From assembly GCA_964387885.1 (NCBI GenBank), contig CAYLYZ010000009.1, forward strand, positions 17,830-81,829: a stretch of DNA of 64,000 nt. Direction: 5' to 3'. This DNA is from JABGPL01 sp964387885 (GTDB lineage: Bacteria > Electryoneota > AABM5-125-24 > Hatepunaeales > Hatepunaeaceae). The first letter of the stretch is position 1. Every line of letters starts with the position of its first letter. Under the pieces are notes generated by a model. That model saw nothing but the letters and a program-made list of their open reading frames with translations. It was not told where the DNA came from and did no database searches. Positions 53,589-61,152 of the stretch are shown one piece after another. A program made the position numbers and the translations under genes.

Positions 53589-55336
53589 TGGCTGATCAAT
53601 TACTACATAAATTCGATGCGGTCGTAATCGGCTCAGGGCTTGCCGGTCTCAGGGCAGCAGTTGAGCTGTCGAGGCATTATAATACTGCCGTCATCTCCAA
53701 GGTATTCCCCACCCGGTCGCACTCGGGCGCAGCTCAAGGTGGTATCGCAGCTTCCCTCGGAAACAGCGACGACGACAACTGGGAATTCCACATGTTCGAT
53801 ACCGTAAAAGGATCGGACTACCTCGGAGATCAGGACGCTATTGAACTCCTCGTGAAAGAAGCACCCGACGTCGTTTACGACCTCGAACATCTCGGCGTCC
53901 CTTTCTCCCGCACCCCGGAAGGTAGGATCGCTCAGCGCAGATTCGGTGGACATACATTGAATTACGGGGAGAAACCCGCGCTTCGCTCCTGTTATTCAGC
54001 TGACTACACCGGGCACATTCTCCTGCACACCCTGTTTGAACAATCCCTGAAAAACCATGTCCGTTTCTTTAACGAATTTCAGGCACTATCACTCATAATT
54101 GATGACGATAAATGCAACGGCTGTGTGGCATGGGATATCCGCAACGGCGGGCAGCATGTATTCCATTCAAAAGTACTGGTGATGGGAACGGGAGGTTACG
54201 GACGAGCATACAAGATCACATCCAATGCGCACGCCAACACCGGTGACGGTCTGGGTATGATCATGCGGCAGGGATTGCCGCTGCAGGATATGGAATTCGT
54301 CCAGTTCCACCCGACCGGACTCTGGAAACAGGGGATACTCGTAACTGAAGGCGCCCGTGGTGAAGGCGGATACATGAAGAACAAGGATGGTGAACGCTTC
54401 ATGGAACGTTATACACCCACGTTGATGGAGCTCGCACCGCGCGACGTGGTTTCGCGTTCAATGCAAACCGAGATCGACGAGGGACGCGGACTTGACGGTG
54501 GCGAACATGGCGACTACATTCACCTCGACATCACCCATATCGGCAAGGAAAAAATCCTCGAACGTCTCCCGCAGATTCACGAGCTCGCGTACAACTTCTC
54601 TGGCGTCGATTGTTTCACCGAACCAATTCCGATCCAGCCCACAGCACATTATTCGATGGGCGGAATACCTACCGATAATGGCTGCCATGTCCTGAAAAAC
54701 AGTGCATTAGATAAGATCGAGGGATTATATGCTGCAGGCGAGTGTTCATGCGTATCGGTACACGGCGCGAATCGACTCGGTACAAATTCTCTGCTCGAAG
54801 CGGTCACTTTCGGACGGTTAGCAGGTAGGGCAGCGTTGGCTGACTTGCCTTCGATAGATTATGCCGACTTAAAGGGAAATCCACGCGAAATGGCAGAGGA
54901 AGAAGTTCAGCATTTATTGTCGTTGTCTGGTGAAGAGAAAGTCGGTGCTATCCGCGCTGACCTGCAGGAAACGATGACGAACCGTTGCGGTGTCTTCCGC
55001 GTTGAGAACGACCTCAAAGCACAACTGCAGTATGTAAAAGAACTTCAGGACAGGTTCACCAGGATCACCATCGACGACAAGAACATGATCTTTAACACCG
55101 ACCTGATGGAAGCAATCGAGGTCGGTCACCTGCTCGAATTCGCTGAGTTAATCGTTGCCGGAGCTCTCGAGCGCAAAGAAAGCCGTGGCGCACATTACCG
55201 GAAGGACTACGAAAAACGCGACGACGACAACTGGTTGAAGCACACCCTGGCGTGGCGAACGCCGGAAGGCGGCGTGAAGTTTGACTGGCGTGAAGTCGTA
55301 ATAACCCGTTTCCAGCCAATGGAGAGGAAATACTAA
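53588..55336 (+). CDS. sdhA: Succinate dehydrogenase/fumarate reductase flavoprotein subunit
   Basis: 582 aa. It oxidises succinate or reduces fumarate at a covalently bound FAD. VIGSGLAGLRAA is the FAD motif. RSHSGAAQGGIAASLGN contains the flavin-linking His. QFHPTGL, HYSMGGI and HGANRLGTNSLLEA are active-site and C-terminal FAD motifs. The start at 53588 overlaps the sdhD stop, and the longer frame upstream is a shadow of sdhD. It is complete and two bases before sdhB. Confidence 0.95.
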   Translation: MADQLLHKFDAVVIGSGLAGLRAAVELSRHYNTAVISKVFPTRSHSGAAQGGIAASLGNSDDDNWEFHMFDTVKGSDYLGDQDAIELLVKEAPDVVYDLEHLGVPFSRTPEGRIAQRRFGGHTLNYGEKPALRSCYSADYTGHILLHTLFEQSLKNHVRFFNEFQALSLIIDDDKCNGCVAWDIRNGGQHVFHSKVLVMGTGGYGRAYKITSNAHANTGDGLGMIMRQGLPLQDMEFVQFHPTGLWKQGILVTEGARGEGGYMKNKDGERFMERYTPTLMELAPRDVVSRSMQTEIDEGRGLDGGEHGDYIHLDITHIGKEKILERLPQIHELAYNFSGVDCFTEPIPIQPTAHYSMGGIPTDNGCHVLKNSALDKIEGLYAAGECSCVSVHGANRLGTNSLLEAVTFGRLAGRAALADLPSIDYADLKGNPREMAEEEVQHLLSLSGEEKVGAIRADLQETMTNRCGVFRVENDLKAQLQYVKELQDRFTRITIDDKNMIFNTDLMEAIEVGHLLEFAELIVAGALERKESRGAHYRKDYEKRDDDNWLKHTLAWRTPEGGVKFDWREVVITRFQPMERKY

Positions 55337-55338
55337 TC

Positions 55339-56040
55339 ATGAGCGTAATTCTACAGATAAACAGGTTCGATCCTGCTAAAGATACTAAATCTTACTATAA
55401 AGAGTACACGATAAACACCTACCCGGGAATGACCGTCTTAGACGGTTTAAATCAAATCAAATGGGAGCAGGACGGCACGCTGACCTACCGCAAGAGCTGT
55501 CGTTCAGGTATTTGCGGTTCCTGCGCAATGAAGATTCACGGTTTGAACGGACTGGCATGTGAAACCCAGATTGAGGACGTGAAAAAGGACAAAATCGTAA
55601 TTGATCCGTTGCCTGGATTTGAAGTACTGCGCGACTTAGCCGTAGACATGGAGCCCTTCTACCAACACCTCGAGCGTATCAAGCCTTACCTGATCAACGA
55701 CGATCCACCCCCCTTCCGCGAACGAGTACAGTCAGTTGAAGACTTCAAGGTTTTTGAGGACGCAGTAGCCTGCATACTCTGCGGTTCCTGCACATCCAGC
55801 TGCCCATCTTTCTGGGCGGACAAGGCATACATAGGCCCCGCAGCCCTATACAAAGCCTTCCGCTACAACTTCGACACCCGCGACCAGGGACGCGAGGACA
55901 GAATGGAAGTCCTCGACAACAAACACGGCCTATGGCGCTGCCACACAATCTTCAACTGCATGGACGCCTGTCCGAAGAATTTGAAGATTACGGATGGGAT
56001 TTCGAAGTTGAAACGGTTGGTTATTCGGGAAAAATTTTAG
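55339..56040 (+). CDS. sdhB: Succinate dehydrogenase/fumarate reductase iron-sulfur subunit
   Basis: 233 aa. The N-terminal 2Fe-2S domain has SCRSGICGSCAMKI and LACET. The C-terminal domain has CILCGSCTSSCPSFW and CHTIFNCMDACPKNL for the 4Fe-4S and 3Fe-4S clusters. Electrons pass from SdhA to quinone at SdhC/D. Last gene of the operon, followed by ATTCCC and GTCAG hairpins and then a terminator. Confidence 0.95.
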   Translation: MSVILQINRFDPAKDTKSYYKEYTINTYPGMTVLDGLNQIKWEQDGTLTYRKSCRSGICGSCAMKIHGLNGLACETQIEDVKKDKIVIDPLPGFEVLRDLAVDMEPFYQHLERIKPYLINDDPPPFRERVQSVEDFKVFEDAVACILCGSCTSSCPSFWADKAYIGPAALYKAFRYNFDTRDQGREDRMEVLDNKHGLWRCHTIFNCMDACPKNLKITDGISKLKRLVIREKF

Positions 56041-56102
56041 GATGATTTGTCATTCTCGCGAAGCAGTATATCCGAGAATTTAGAAATTCCCCTGCTCTCG
56101 TC

Positions 56103-56123
56103 ATTCCCAACTTGATTGGGAAT
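56103..56123 (+). repeat. ATTCCCAA hairpin with CCAG tail
   Basis: ATTCCCAA arms around five bases, followed by CCAG. The same core occurs at 61155-61175. Confidence 0.85.
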
Positions 56124-56144
56124 CCAGAAGGTTGTAAACAGCGC

Positions 56145-56198
56145 TGTCAGAGGCCCTCGTCTGACAACCTAAAGTGCCGTCAGGTGCCCTCACCTGAT
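56145..56198 (+). repeat. Two direct GCCCTC-loop hairpins
   Basis: TGTCAGAG/GTCTGACA (one mismatch) around GCCCTC at 56145-56166. GTCAGGT/ACCTGAT around GCCCTC at 56179-56198. Confidence 0.87.
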
Positions 56199-56214
56199 GG
56201 TTAGAAGTTTGTGG

Positions 56215-56244
56215 AATCCGGAGTTTTTGGCTCCGGATTTTTTT
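56215..56244 (+). terminator. Rho-independent terminator of the sdh operon
   Basis: AATCCGGAG pairs perfectly with CTCCGGATT around seven bases, followed by a T-run. Confidence 0.9.
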
Positions 56245-56380
56245 ATGGGCGATATTTGATGAATTGATTTGGGGATGTGGATTTTGTTGTTTTTGGTGGT
56301 TGGGTTGATTATACTGTTTAGGAGTGGAAAAATCTACATCACTATTTGTGAATCCACAATTAGATCGAATTTTCTCAACA

Positions 56381-56520
56381 AATTAAGGCTCTTTAGTGTA
56401 GATCCAATGAAATCATTGGATAATACTATAAAATACGATTTATTTCGTTGTTAAGGACAATGTCCTGAAAACCTATTTAATAGGTGCCTACTTACTTAGC
56501 AAAAGAGCCTTAATTTTTTT
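56381..56520 (+). ncRNA. Predicted structured RNA of the SLATT-RT system
   Basis: The 14-mer AATTAAGGCTCTTT (56381-56394) pairs perfectly with 56502-56515 and is followed by a run of Us. Inside are hairpins TCCAATG/CATTGGA (loop AAAT, 56403-56420), ACGA/TCGT (56435-56448), AGGAC/GTCCT (56454-56466) and ACCTAT/ATAGGT (56471-56485). Then comes a single-stranded stretch with TACTTACTTA just before the 3' arm. It ends 13 bases before the SLATT gene. Defence RTs often use an RNA encoded upstream as template or scaffold (family knowledge). Transcription and function here are inference. It might alternatively be a terminator or attenuator controlling the two genes. Confidence 0.7.
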
Positions 56521-56533
56521 ACCGGAGGATCAG

Positions 56534-57088
56534 ATGAAATTATCAGATAAAATTTGGATTACAAGAAAGGCAAGAATAAATACAGAAAGACGGCTTAACA
56601 GATTAGATTGTTTATCGAAGATTCTTGTAACCTATTACTCTTCTTTTTTGGTGATTTGCTCTGTGATTAATCTGAATTACAGTTCAGAATTTGGTAAAAT
56701 TGGACTTGTACTCGCCTCAATCCTAGTTTTGGTTTCTTCTGTTTTTCTATACTCACAAAGATATGAAAGTCGTGCCCTTTGGATGCGAAATCACTATCTT
56801 CAACTCCAAGAATTACAAACAAAAACTGCAAAGTTTGAAGAAACTGGAAATCTTGAAGAGCTCCAGAAAATCGAAACCGAATATATTTATACCTTATTTC
56901 CCGTTGAGAATCATTCAGAGTATGATTTCACTAGGCTATTATTTTATGAAAAAAGAAAGGCAAACAATCAATTGGAATCTTATGGTCCTTGTAAAATGCG
57001 GTATATAAGCGCTTTAACATGGAGGGTAACATTGAATGTTATCCTGTTTATTCTACCTCTTTCGAGTTTAATTCCGTTTTGTTTTTAA
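56534..57088 (+). CDS. SLATT-domain two-TM effector
   Basis: 184 aa with ribosome site GGAGG nine bases upstream. Topology fits the SLATT (SMODS and SLOG-associating 2TM effector) superfamily: a charged N-terminal helix (KIWITRKARINTERRLNRLD), a TM hairpin at about 30-48 and 55-73, a long helix with SRALWMRNHYLQLQELQTKT, and a C-terminal hydrophobic helix (NVILFILPLSSLIPF). SLATT proteins are predicted membrane-disrupting effectors of nucleotide- or nucleic-acid-sensing defence systems, and one subfamily is coupled to reverse transcriptases. It is 17 bases before the RT gene and is AT-rich like it, unlike the sdh operon. Confidence 0.75.
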   Translation: MKLSDKIWITRKARINTERRLNRLDCLSKILVTYYSSFLVICSVINLNYSSEFGKIGLVLASILVLVSSVFLYSQRYESRALWMRNHYLQLQELQTKTAKFEETGNLEELQKIETEYIYTLFPVENHSEYDFTRLLFYEKRKANNQLESYGPCKMRYISALTWRVTLNVILFILPLSSLIPFCF

Positions 57089-57105
57089 TTTCTAATGGAC
57101 ATACA

Positions 57106-58440
57106 ATGACGGCAGCTGAGCGATTTAAAGATATTTTCACTGAAGATAAATTAGAAAAGTTGTACCTCGAATCGGTACGATATAGAAATGCAAAGGGAAT
57201 TGATAACATAAGTAATGATAGCTTCTCTAAGGATTTGGCAAATAATGTTGGTTTGATATTAAGAAAAGCCAAGAACCGAACATATCATTTTTCTCAATAC
57301 AAGGAAATCCTATTATCAAAAGGGAAAAATAGATTTCCACGAGTCGTATCAATCCCGACATTGAGAGACCGGCTGACACTCAAAGCACTAAATGATATCA
57401 TTCACCCTTTGTTTATTGGAGATTATGATTCTCTTCACATGATAATCGCAAGTCTTGTCGAGGAGATGATGCTTACTAGATATGATAGTTTCATAAGGAT
57501 GGATGTTAAGAATTTTTACTCATCGATTATTCATGATATCCTTCTAAAAAGTATTAGACGAAAAATCAGAAAGAGGGAAATCTTACATCTTATATCGGAT
57601 GCAATCTCACAAAGCACAGTAGAAGTCCCATCAAAATACTATAGAGATCGAAGTGCAGTGGGTATCCCACAAGGATTATCTATTTCCAATGTACTAGCAA
57701 ACATCTACATGCTTAAAATCGACAATAAATACAAGAACATCAACGGTATAAAGTATTACAGATTTGTAGATGATATTTTTATTTTATGCGATTCAAAAAG
57801 GGTAGAAAAAATCAGGCTTGATGTGATCAAGGATTGTCAGAGAATTGGTCTAACAATACATAATAAAAACGATAAAGAGAAATCTGAATGCGGATTAATA
57901 TCTGATGAATTTACATTCCTTGGCTATAGGTTTAAAAATGATACCATCTCAATAAACAATAAATCAATTAATCGAATGTATGATAGGTTGATCTCTCTAT
58001 TCACATATTACAAATATTCTAAAACAGCTAACCTTAAATTGTTAAAATGGTCATTAGATTTGCGAATTTCGGGATTTGTTTTCAATAAAACCAGATACGG
58101 ATGGCTGTTCTATTATTCACAGATTGATAATTTGAGAGTTCTGAAAGAATTGGATATTTTCGTTGAAAAAACAACTGAGCGATTTGGATTAACAAAAAGA
58201 AATTTTAAAACTAAAAAATTCGTTCGATCTTATAATGAAATACGGAAAAATTTAAGCAACACGAAATACATACCCAATTTTGATGAAATGAAAACAGAGG
58301 AGAAAAAACAAATTCTTAAAAAGGTATTCTGGACCACTGGGATAAAAAGCATGACAAATCGGGATGTTAATTTTCGTTTTAATAAAATGCTATACAAAAC
58401 CATTAAAGAATTCGAGAGAGATTTGGGGAAAACATCGTGA
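57106..58440 (+). CDS. Defence-associated reverse transcriptase (UG/DRT type)
   Basis: 444 aa from ATG 57106. An upstream extension overlaps the SLATT gene and is unlikely. RT order: RFPRVVSIPTLRDRLTLKAL (motif 1-2 region), RMDVKNFYSSI (motif A catalytic Asp), GIPQGLSISNVLANIYM (motif B), YYRFVDDIFILC (motif C, FVDD) and FTFLGYRF (motif E-like). The thumb and C-terminal region are Lys-rich. There are no maturase, endonuclease or integrase domains and no retron YADD. It is probably the sensor or cDNA-making partner of the SLATT effector. The exact DRT class needs a tree. Confidence 0.87.
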   Translation: MTAAERFKDIFTEDKLEKLYLESVRYRNAKGIDNISNDSFSKDLANNVGLILRKAKNRTYHFSQYKEILLSKGKNRFPRVVSIPTLRDRLTLKALNDIIHPLFIGDYDSLHMIIASLVEEMMLTRYDSFIRMDVKNFYSSIIHDILLKSIRRKIRKREILHLISDAISQSTVEVPSKYYRDRSAVGIPQGLSISNVLANIYMLKIDNKYKNINGIKYYRFVDDIFILCDSKRVEKIRLDVIKDCQRIGLTIHNKNDKEKSECGLISDEFTFLGYRFKNDTISINNKSINRMYDRLISLFTYYKYSKTANLKLLKWSLDLRISGFVFNKTRYGWLFYYSQIDNLRVLKELDIFVEKTTERFGLTKRNFKTKKFVRSYNEIRKNLSNTKYIPNFDEMKTEEKKQILKKVFWTTGIKSMTNRDVNFRFNKMLYKTIKEFERDLGKTS

Positions 58441-58563
58441 TTTTAAAAACGATAGCCTCGTAGCCCACGAAGCCACAAATGAACACACCAAAAGAATTGT
58501 GGAAAGATGGTGCGGATTAGGTTTTGAGGGTGTCGGAATAAACCAATGGGACTTTACAAAAGT

Positions 58564-58589
58564 CCCGGACAGCAAGGGTTCCGGGCTAC
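58564..58589 (-). repeat. GTAG-foot hairpin, CCCGGA family
   Basis: CCCGGA/TCCGGG arms around ten bases, then CTAC. It sits at the point where HNH homology begins. Confidence 0.72.
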
Positions 58590-59042
58590 AACTATTCTTC
58601 GTCGCAGCTGGAAGAAGAAATTGTCCGCATTCCAGTTGGTCGCGAAAAGGAACGGTTAATCAAATCAAGAGTCAACCAGTGGTTTTTCCGAAAAGCGGTG
58701 CTTGTTTCCTACGATTTTTCATGCTGCATCACAGGGATATCGGACAACCGCCTGCTCATCGCCAGCCACATAATCCCCTACTCGAAAGACATAAAGAACA
58801 GGACAAATCCCCGAAACGGCCTGTGTCTCAACTCACTGCACGACAGAGCATTCGATTCCGGATTAATCACAATTGATGCAGCCAGCCGAGTTGTGCTTTC
58901 CTCAACCCTGAAAAAGGTAGATAAGGTATGGGTCGAAGAAAATTTCCTCCGCTACGAGGGAGCTAAAATCCACCAACCCAAACGTTTCCTGCCTGAAAAG
59001 AGGTTTTTTGAGTATCATCGGGATAATGTCTTTGTGGATTAA
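58590..59042 (+). pseudogene. 5'-truncated HNH endonuclease gene
   Basis: The open frame reads LEEEIVRIPVGREKERLIKS, VNQWFFRKAVLVSYDFSCC and then ITGISDNRLLIASHIIPYS and NPRNGLCLNSLHDRAFD, an HNH_2-type restriction endonuclease C-terminus with SHIIPYS and N/H residues intact. Full family members are usually about 300 aa, but here only about 150 codons remain and no start with a ribosome site is seen. A GTAG hairpin abuts the broken end. The last residues YHRDNVFVD are echoed in the next repeat unit, so the 3' end was also duplicated. It lies 150 bases after the RT gene and is likely a relic of the same island. Confidence 0.75.
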
Positions 59043-59044
59043 TC

Positions 59045-59160
59045 GTGTGGCTTGGGCTACTTGTTGCCCAAGTTTCTTTACGAAACAGATTCGATGTGAG
59101 CTCAAATTTTGTAATACCGTCAAATAATGAAACCCGGGTAATAAATAACCCGAGCCACAT
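59045..59160 (+). mobile_element. GTGTGGC mini-element, copy 3
   Basis: CTTGGGC/GCCCAAG hairpin at the left and ACCCGGGT-type hairpin at the right, ending GCCACAT. It begins right after the HNH stop. Confidence 0.8.
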
Positions 59161-59203
59161 GCCTGCTTTGGATATTATCGGGATAAGGTGTTTTGGATCA
59201 ATT

Positions 59204-59319
59204 GTGTGGCTTGGGCTACTCGTTGCCCAAGTTTCTTTACAAAACAAATTCGATGTGAGCTCAAATTTTGTAATACCGTCAAGTAATGAAACCCGGGTAA
59301 TAAATAACCCGGGCCACAC
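59204..59319 (+). mobile_element. GTGTGGC mini-element, copy 4 (tandem with copy 3)
   Basis: The same 116-bp length and nearly the same interior as copy 3 (shared TTCGATGTGAGCTCAAATTT). The period from copy 3 is 159 bp. Confidence 0.85.
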
Positions 59320-59362
59320 TCACTTTGGGACTCACCGGGAAGTGCTTTTAGGGTGAAAGCAT

Positions 59363-59431
59363 TTAACCACAAAAAGGCACAAAGACACGAAGAAAGGCTT
59401 TCCCTTAGTGCCTTAGTGTCTTAGTGGTAAA
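59363..59431. repeat. ACCACAAA..GGCACAAAGACAC inverted repeat
   Basis: ACCACAAAAAGGCACAAAGA and the loosely complementary GCCTTAGTGTCTTAGTGGT face each other. A one-sided copy (TTAGTGTCTCTGTGCC) lies at about 61311-61335. Confidence 0.6.
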
Positions 59432-59543
59432 AAATAAATCAACCAAATCCATCCAAACTGTCCGGTAAGATCTGAACCTTTTCACTCTACAAAAAACTTG
59501 TAAACTTGCTAACTTAATCACTTTCCAACTCGTTTCCGTCAAC

Positions 59544-59618
59544 ATCGTCACATTTCCGTCACACCCTCAATCCCATACCCACAGGCACTTTCCGCCAAAA
59601 GTGTGACGATGTGACGAT
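59544..59618. repeat. Interrupted 18-bp inverted repeat
   Basis: ATCGTCACAT...CGTCACAC (59544-59564, with a 3-base interruption) is complementary to GTGTGACGATGTGACGAT (59601-59618) across 36 bases. No terminator-like T-run. Confidence 0.7.
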
Positions 59619-59751
59619 AATTTATGCTATCCCCCCTCTCTCATGTACTCTGCGATAAAACTTGATTTTCATAAAATAATGTTGTATATTATCTACATTG
59701 CTGACGGATATATCATAAATACGGGTTTCTTAATAAGAGCTCATTAACAGA

Positions 59752-59775
59752 GGGTTGAAGATTTTCAACCCCTAC
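59752..59775 (-). repeat. GTAG-foot hairpin, GGGTTGAA family
   Basis: GGGTTGAA arms, loop GATT, then CTAC. Confidence 0.9.
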
Positions 59776-59812
59776 GAAATGAAAAAAGCATTTTGGAGGA
59801 TTGTGTGGCTTG

Positions 59813-59917
59813 GGCTACTCGTTGCCCAAGTTTCCTTACAAGGTTTATTCCATTTAAACAAGAAATGTTGTATCTTGTCGTCTAAAGAAACCCGGGTAAT
59901 GAATAACCCGGGCCACA
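59813..59917 (+). mobile_element. GTGTGGC mini-element, copy 5 (105 bp)
   Basis: The same ends and hairpins as copies 1-4, with a shorter and different interior. It ends 47 bases before the esterase start. Confidence 0.8.
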
Positions 59918-59964
59918 TTCGCTTAAGACAGGAATTCACCAAAAAAAGTGATGGAGGTTAGGAA

Positions 59965-61104
59965 ATGGATTTCTTTTCTCATAAAACAATTCTTGTAATT
60001 GTTTTACTTATACTCTTTTCAATCTCAACATCGCAGATTATCTTCGCATGCGACAACGAGGAACCACCCGATCCTTTCGCACTTGATGCCATGGATTTCC
60101 TGAAGGTGTCGCCTTATGAAATTTTCCAGAAAGCCAATGTCCATTATGCGAATGGTGAGTATGAGGAAGCGATTAAGGATTACCTGGATGTCATCAGGCT
60201 GGACCATAAAGCCCTGAACTCGCTTTATAACATCACGTGCTGCTACGCCATGCTCGGGAAGGATACGCTGGCTGCAACAAGCCTGATGTGTTCCTTCAAA
60301 GCCGGTAATATTGACATCCATAGACTGCAAAATGAAGAAAAGTTCGTGACTGTAAAGGAATCCGAATACTTTAAGGCTACACTTGATACCATTGTTGGAT
60401 GGGTTGATGAAAGGGAAACAAATTCTGGTATGTTGGAGTATTTCGCGACGCCGGTGCAGATGAACTATCGGGTGCACCTCCCGGAAAATTACGATTCAAC
60501 CAAAACCTACCCATTGCTGATTGGTCTGCATGGCTGGGGGGATAAAGCGGATAATTTTGCAGGTTTGTGGAAGGATATGCAAAAGAAGGATTTCATTTTC
60601 GTGGTTCCTCGTGCCCCTTATCAGTTCCAACCAGGACCTAGAGTTGGATATTCATGGGTTGACTGGTCGATGGGTGAACTAAGCGCTCAACGCTCCCATC
60701 AGCTTTCCCTGCACTATTTGACCGGACTCACCCTGAAACTTCAGGAAAAGTATAATCCATCCTCAACCTACGCCATGGGATTTTCTCAAGGGGCGTTTTT
60801 CTGCTACTATCTGGGAATCATTAATCCCGATATTTATGACGGTATCATCCCATTTGGTGGCTGGCTTGACCGTGAAGAGTTCCAGGAAGAAAACATTGCA
60901 AAAGCCGGAGATGACCTTCGAGTATTCATCGTACATGGTAAAAACGACCGTGTTGTAGAATTCAGCGGTGGGACGAATGCTCATGAATTACTGAAAAAGC
61001 ATGGCTTTGATGTAACAATGAACGAGTTTGACGGTGGTCATTCAATAGACCGAGAATTGCTGAATAAGGCGATTGAGTGGATGGATGCAACTTCTGGGAA
61101 ATAG
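59965..61104 (+). CDS. Exported alpha/beta-hydrolase (esterase) with TPR-like N-terminus
   Basis: 379 aa. A signal peptide (VLLILFSISTSQIIFA) is followed by a TPR-like helical part (EIFQKANVHYANGEYEEAIKDY, about 50-110) and a carboxylesterase/phospholipase-type hydrolase. LIGLHGWGDKADNFAG is the oxyanion region, YAMGFSQGAFF carries the nucleophile Ser, VHGKNDRVVE the Asp and FDGGHSID the His, so the triad is complete. GGAGG is 11 bases upstream of the ATG. It is probably a periplasmic ester hydrolase. Substrate unknown. Confidence 0.87.
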   Translation: MDFFSHKTILVIVLLILFSISTSQIIFACDNEEPPDPFALDAMDFLKVSPYEIFQKANVHYANGEYEEAIKDYLDVIRLDHKALNSLYNITCCYAMLGKDTLAATSLMCSFKAGNIDIHRLQNEEKFVTVKESEYFKATLDTIVGWVDERETNSGMLEYFATPVQMNYRVHLPENYDSTKTYPLLIGLHGWGDKADNFAGLWKDMQKKDFIFVVPRAPYQFQPGPRVGYSWVDWSMGELSAQRSHQLSLHYLTGLTLKLQEKYNPSSTYAMGFSQGAFFCYYLGIINPDIYDGIIPFGGWLDREEFQEENIAKAGDDLRVFIVHGKNDRVVEFSGGTNAHELLKKHGFDVTMNEFDGGHSIDRELLNKAIEWMDATSGK

Positions 61105-61127
61105 TTGGACAGGAACAGATTGTCCAA
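61105..61127 (+). repeat. TTGGACA hairpin
   Basis: TTGGACA/TGTCCAA arms around nine bases, followed by GAATGAG. It faces 61256-61283. Confidence 0.75.
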
Positions 61128-61152
61128 GAATGAGAACTCTATCAATCTCTCC

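Larger units (their letters stand above)
56041..56380. other. Intergenic: sdh operon end and lead-in to the RT island
   Basis: It holds an ATTCTCG/CGAGAAT hairpin (56052-56079), an ATTCCCAA hairpin (56103-56123), two GCCCTC-loop hairpins (56145-56166, 56179-56198), the sdh terminator, and from 56245 AT-rich DNA with a GTGGA/TCCAC hairpin (56324-56357). A 60-codon frame here is not believed. Confidence 0.65.
59320..59964. other. Intergenic repeat region before the esterase
   Basis: It holds an inverted ACCACAAAAAGGCACAAAGA word pair (59363-59431), a long interrupted inverted repeat at 59544-59618, a GTAG hairpin (59752) and mini-element copy 5 (59813). No gene. Confidence 0.65.

Noticed and set aside
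56269..56454. 60-codon hydrophobic ORF upstream of the RT unit
   Set aside because: No ribosome site, and it runs into the predicted structured RNA. Only the first 20 codons look membrane-like, which AT/GT-rich DNA can give by chance.
57106..58440. Retron or group II intron RT
   Set aside because: Motif C is FVDD within YYRFVDDI, with no VTG-type retron motif, no maturase or HNH domain, and no intron 5' GUGYG or domain V seen nearby.
58364..58876. 170-codon ORF overlapping the RT end and HNH remnant
   Set aside because: The HNH homology lies in another frame, and this frame crosses a GTAG hairpin with no recognisable protein features.
59045..59372. ORFs on both strands reading WLGLLVAQVSL and similar peptides
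   Set aside because: They are translations of the GTGTGGC mini-elements and recur wherever the element occurs.
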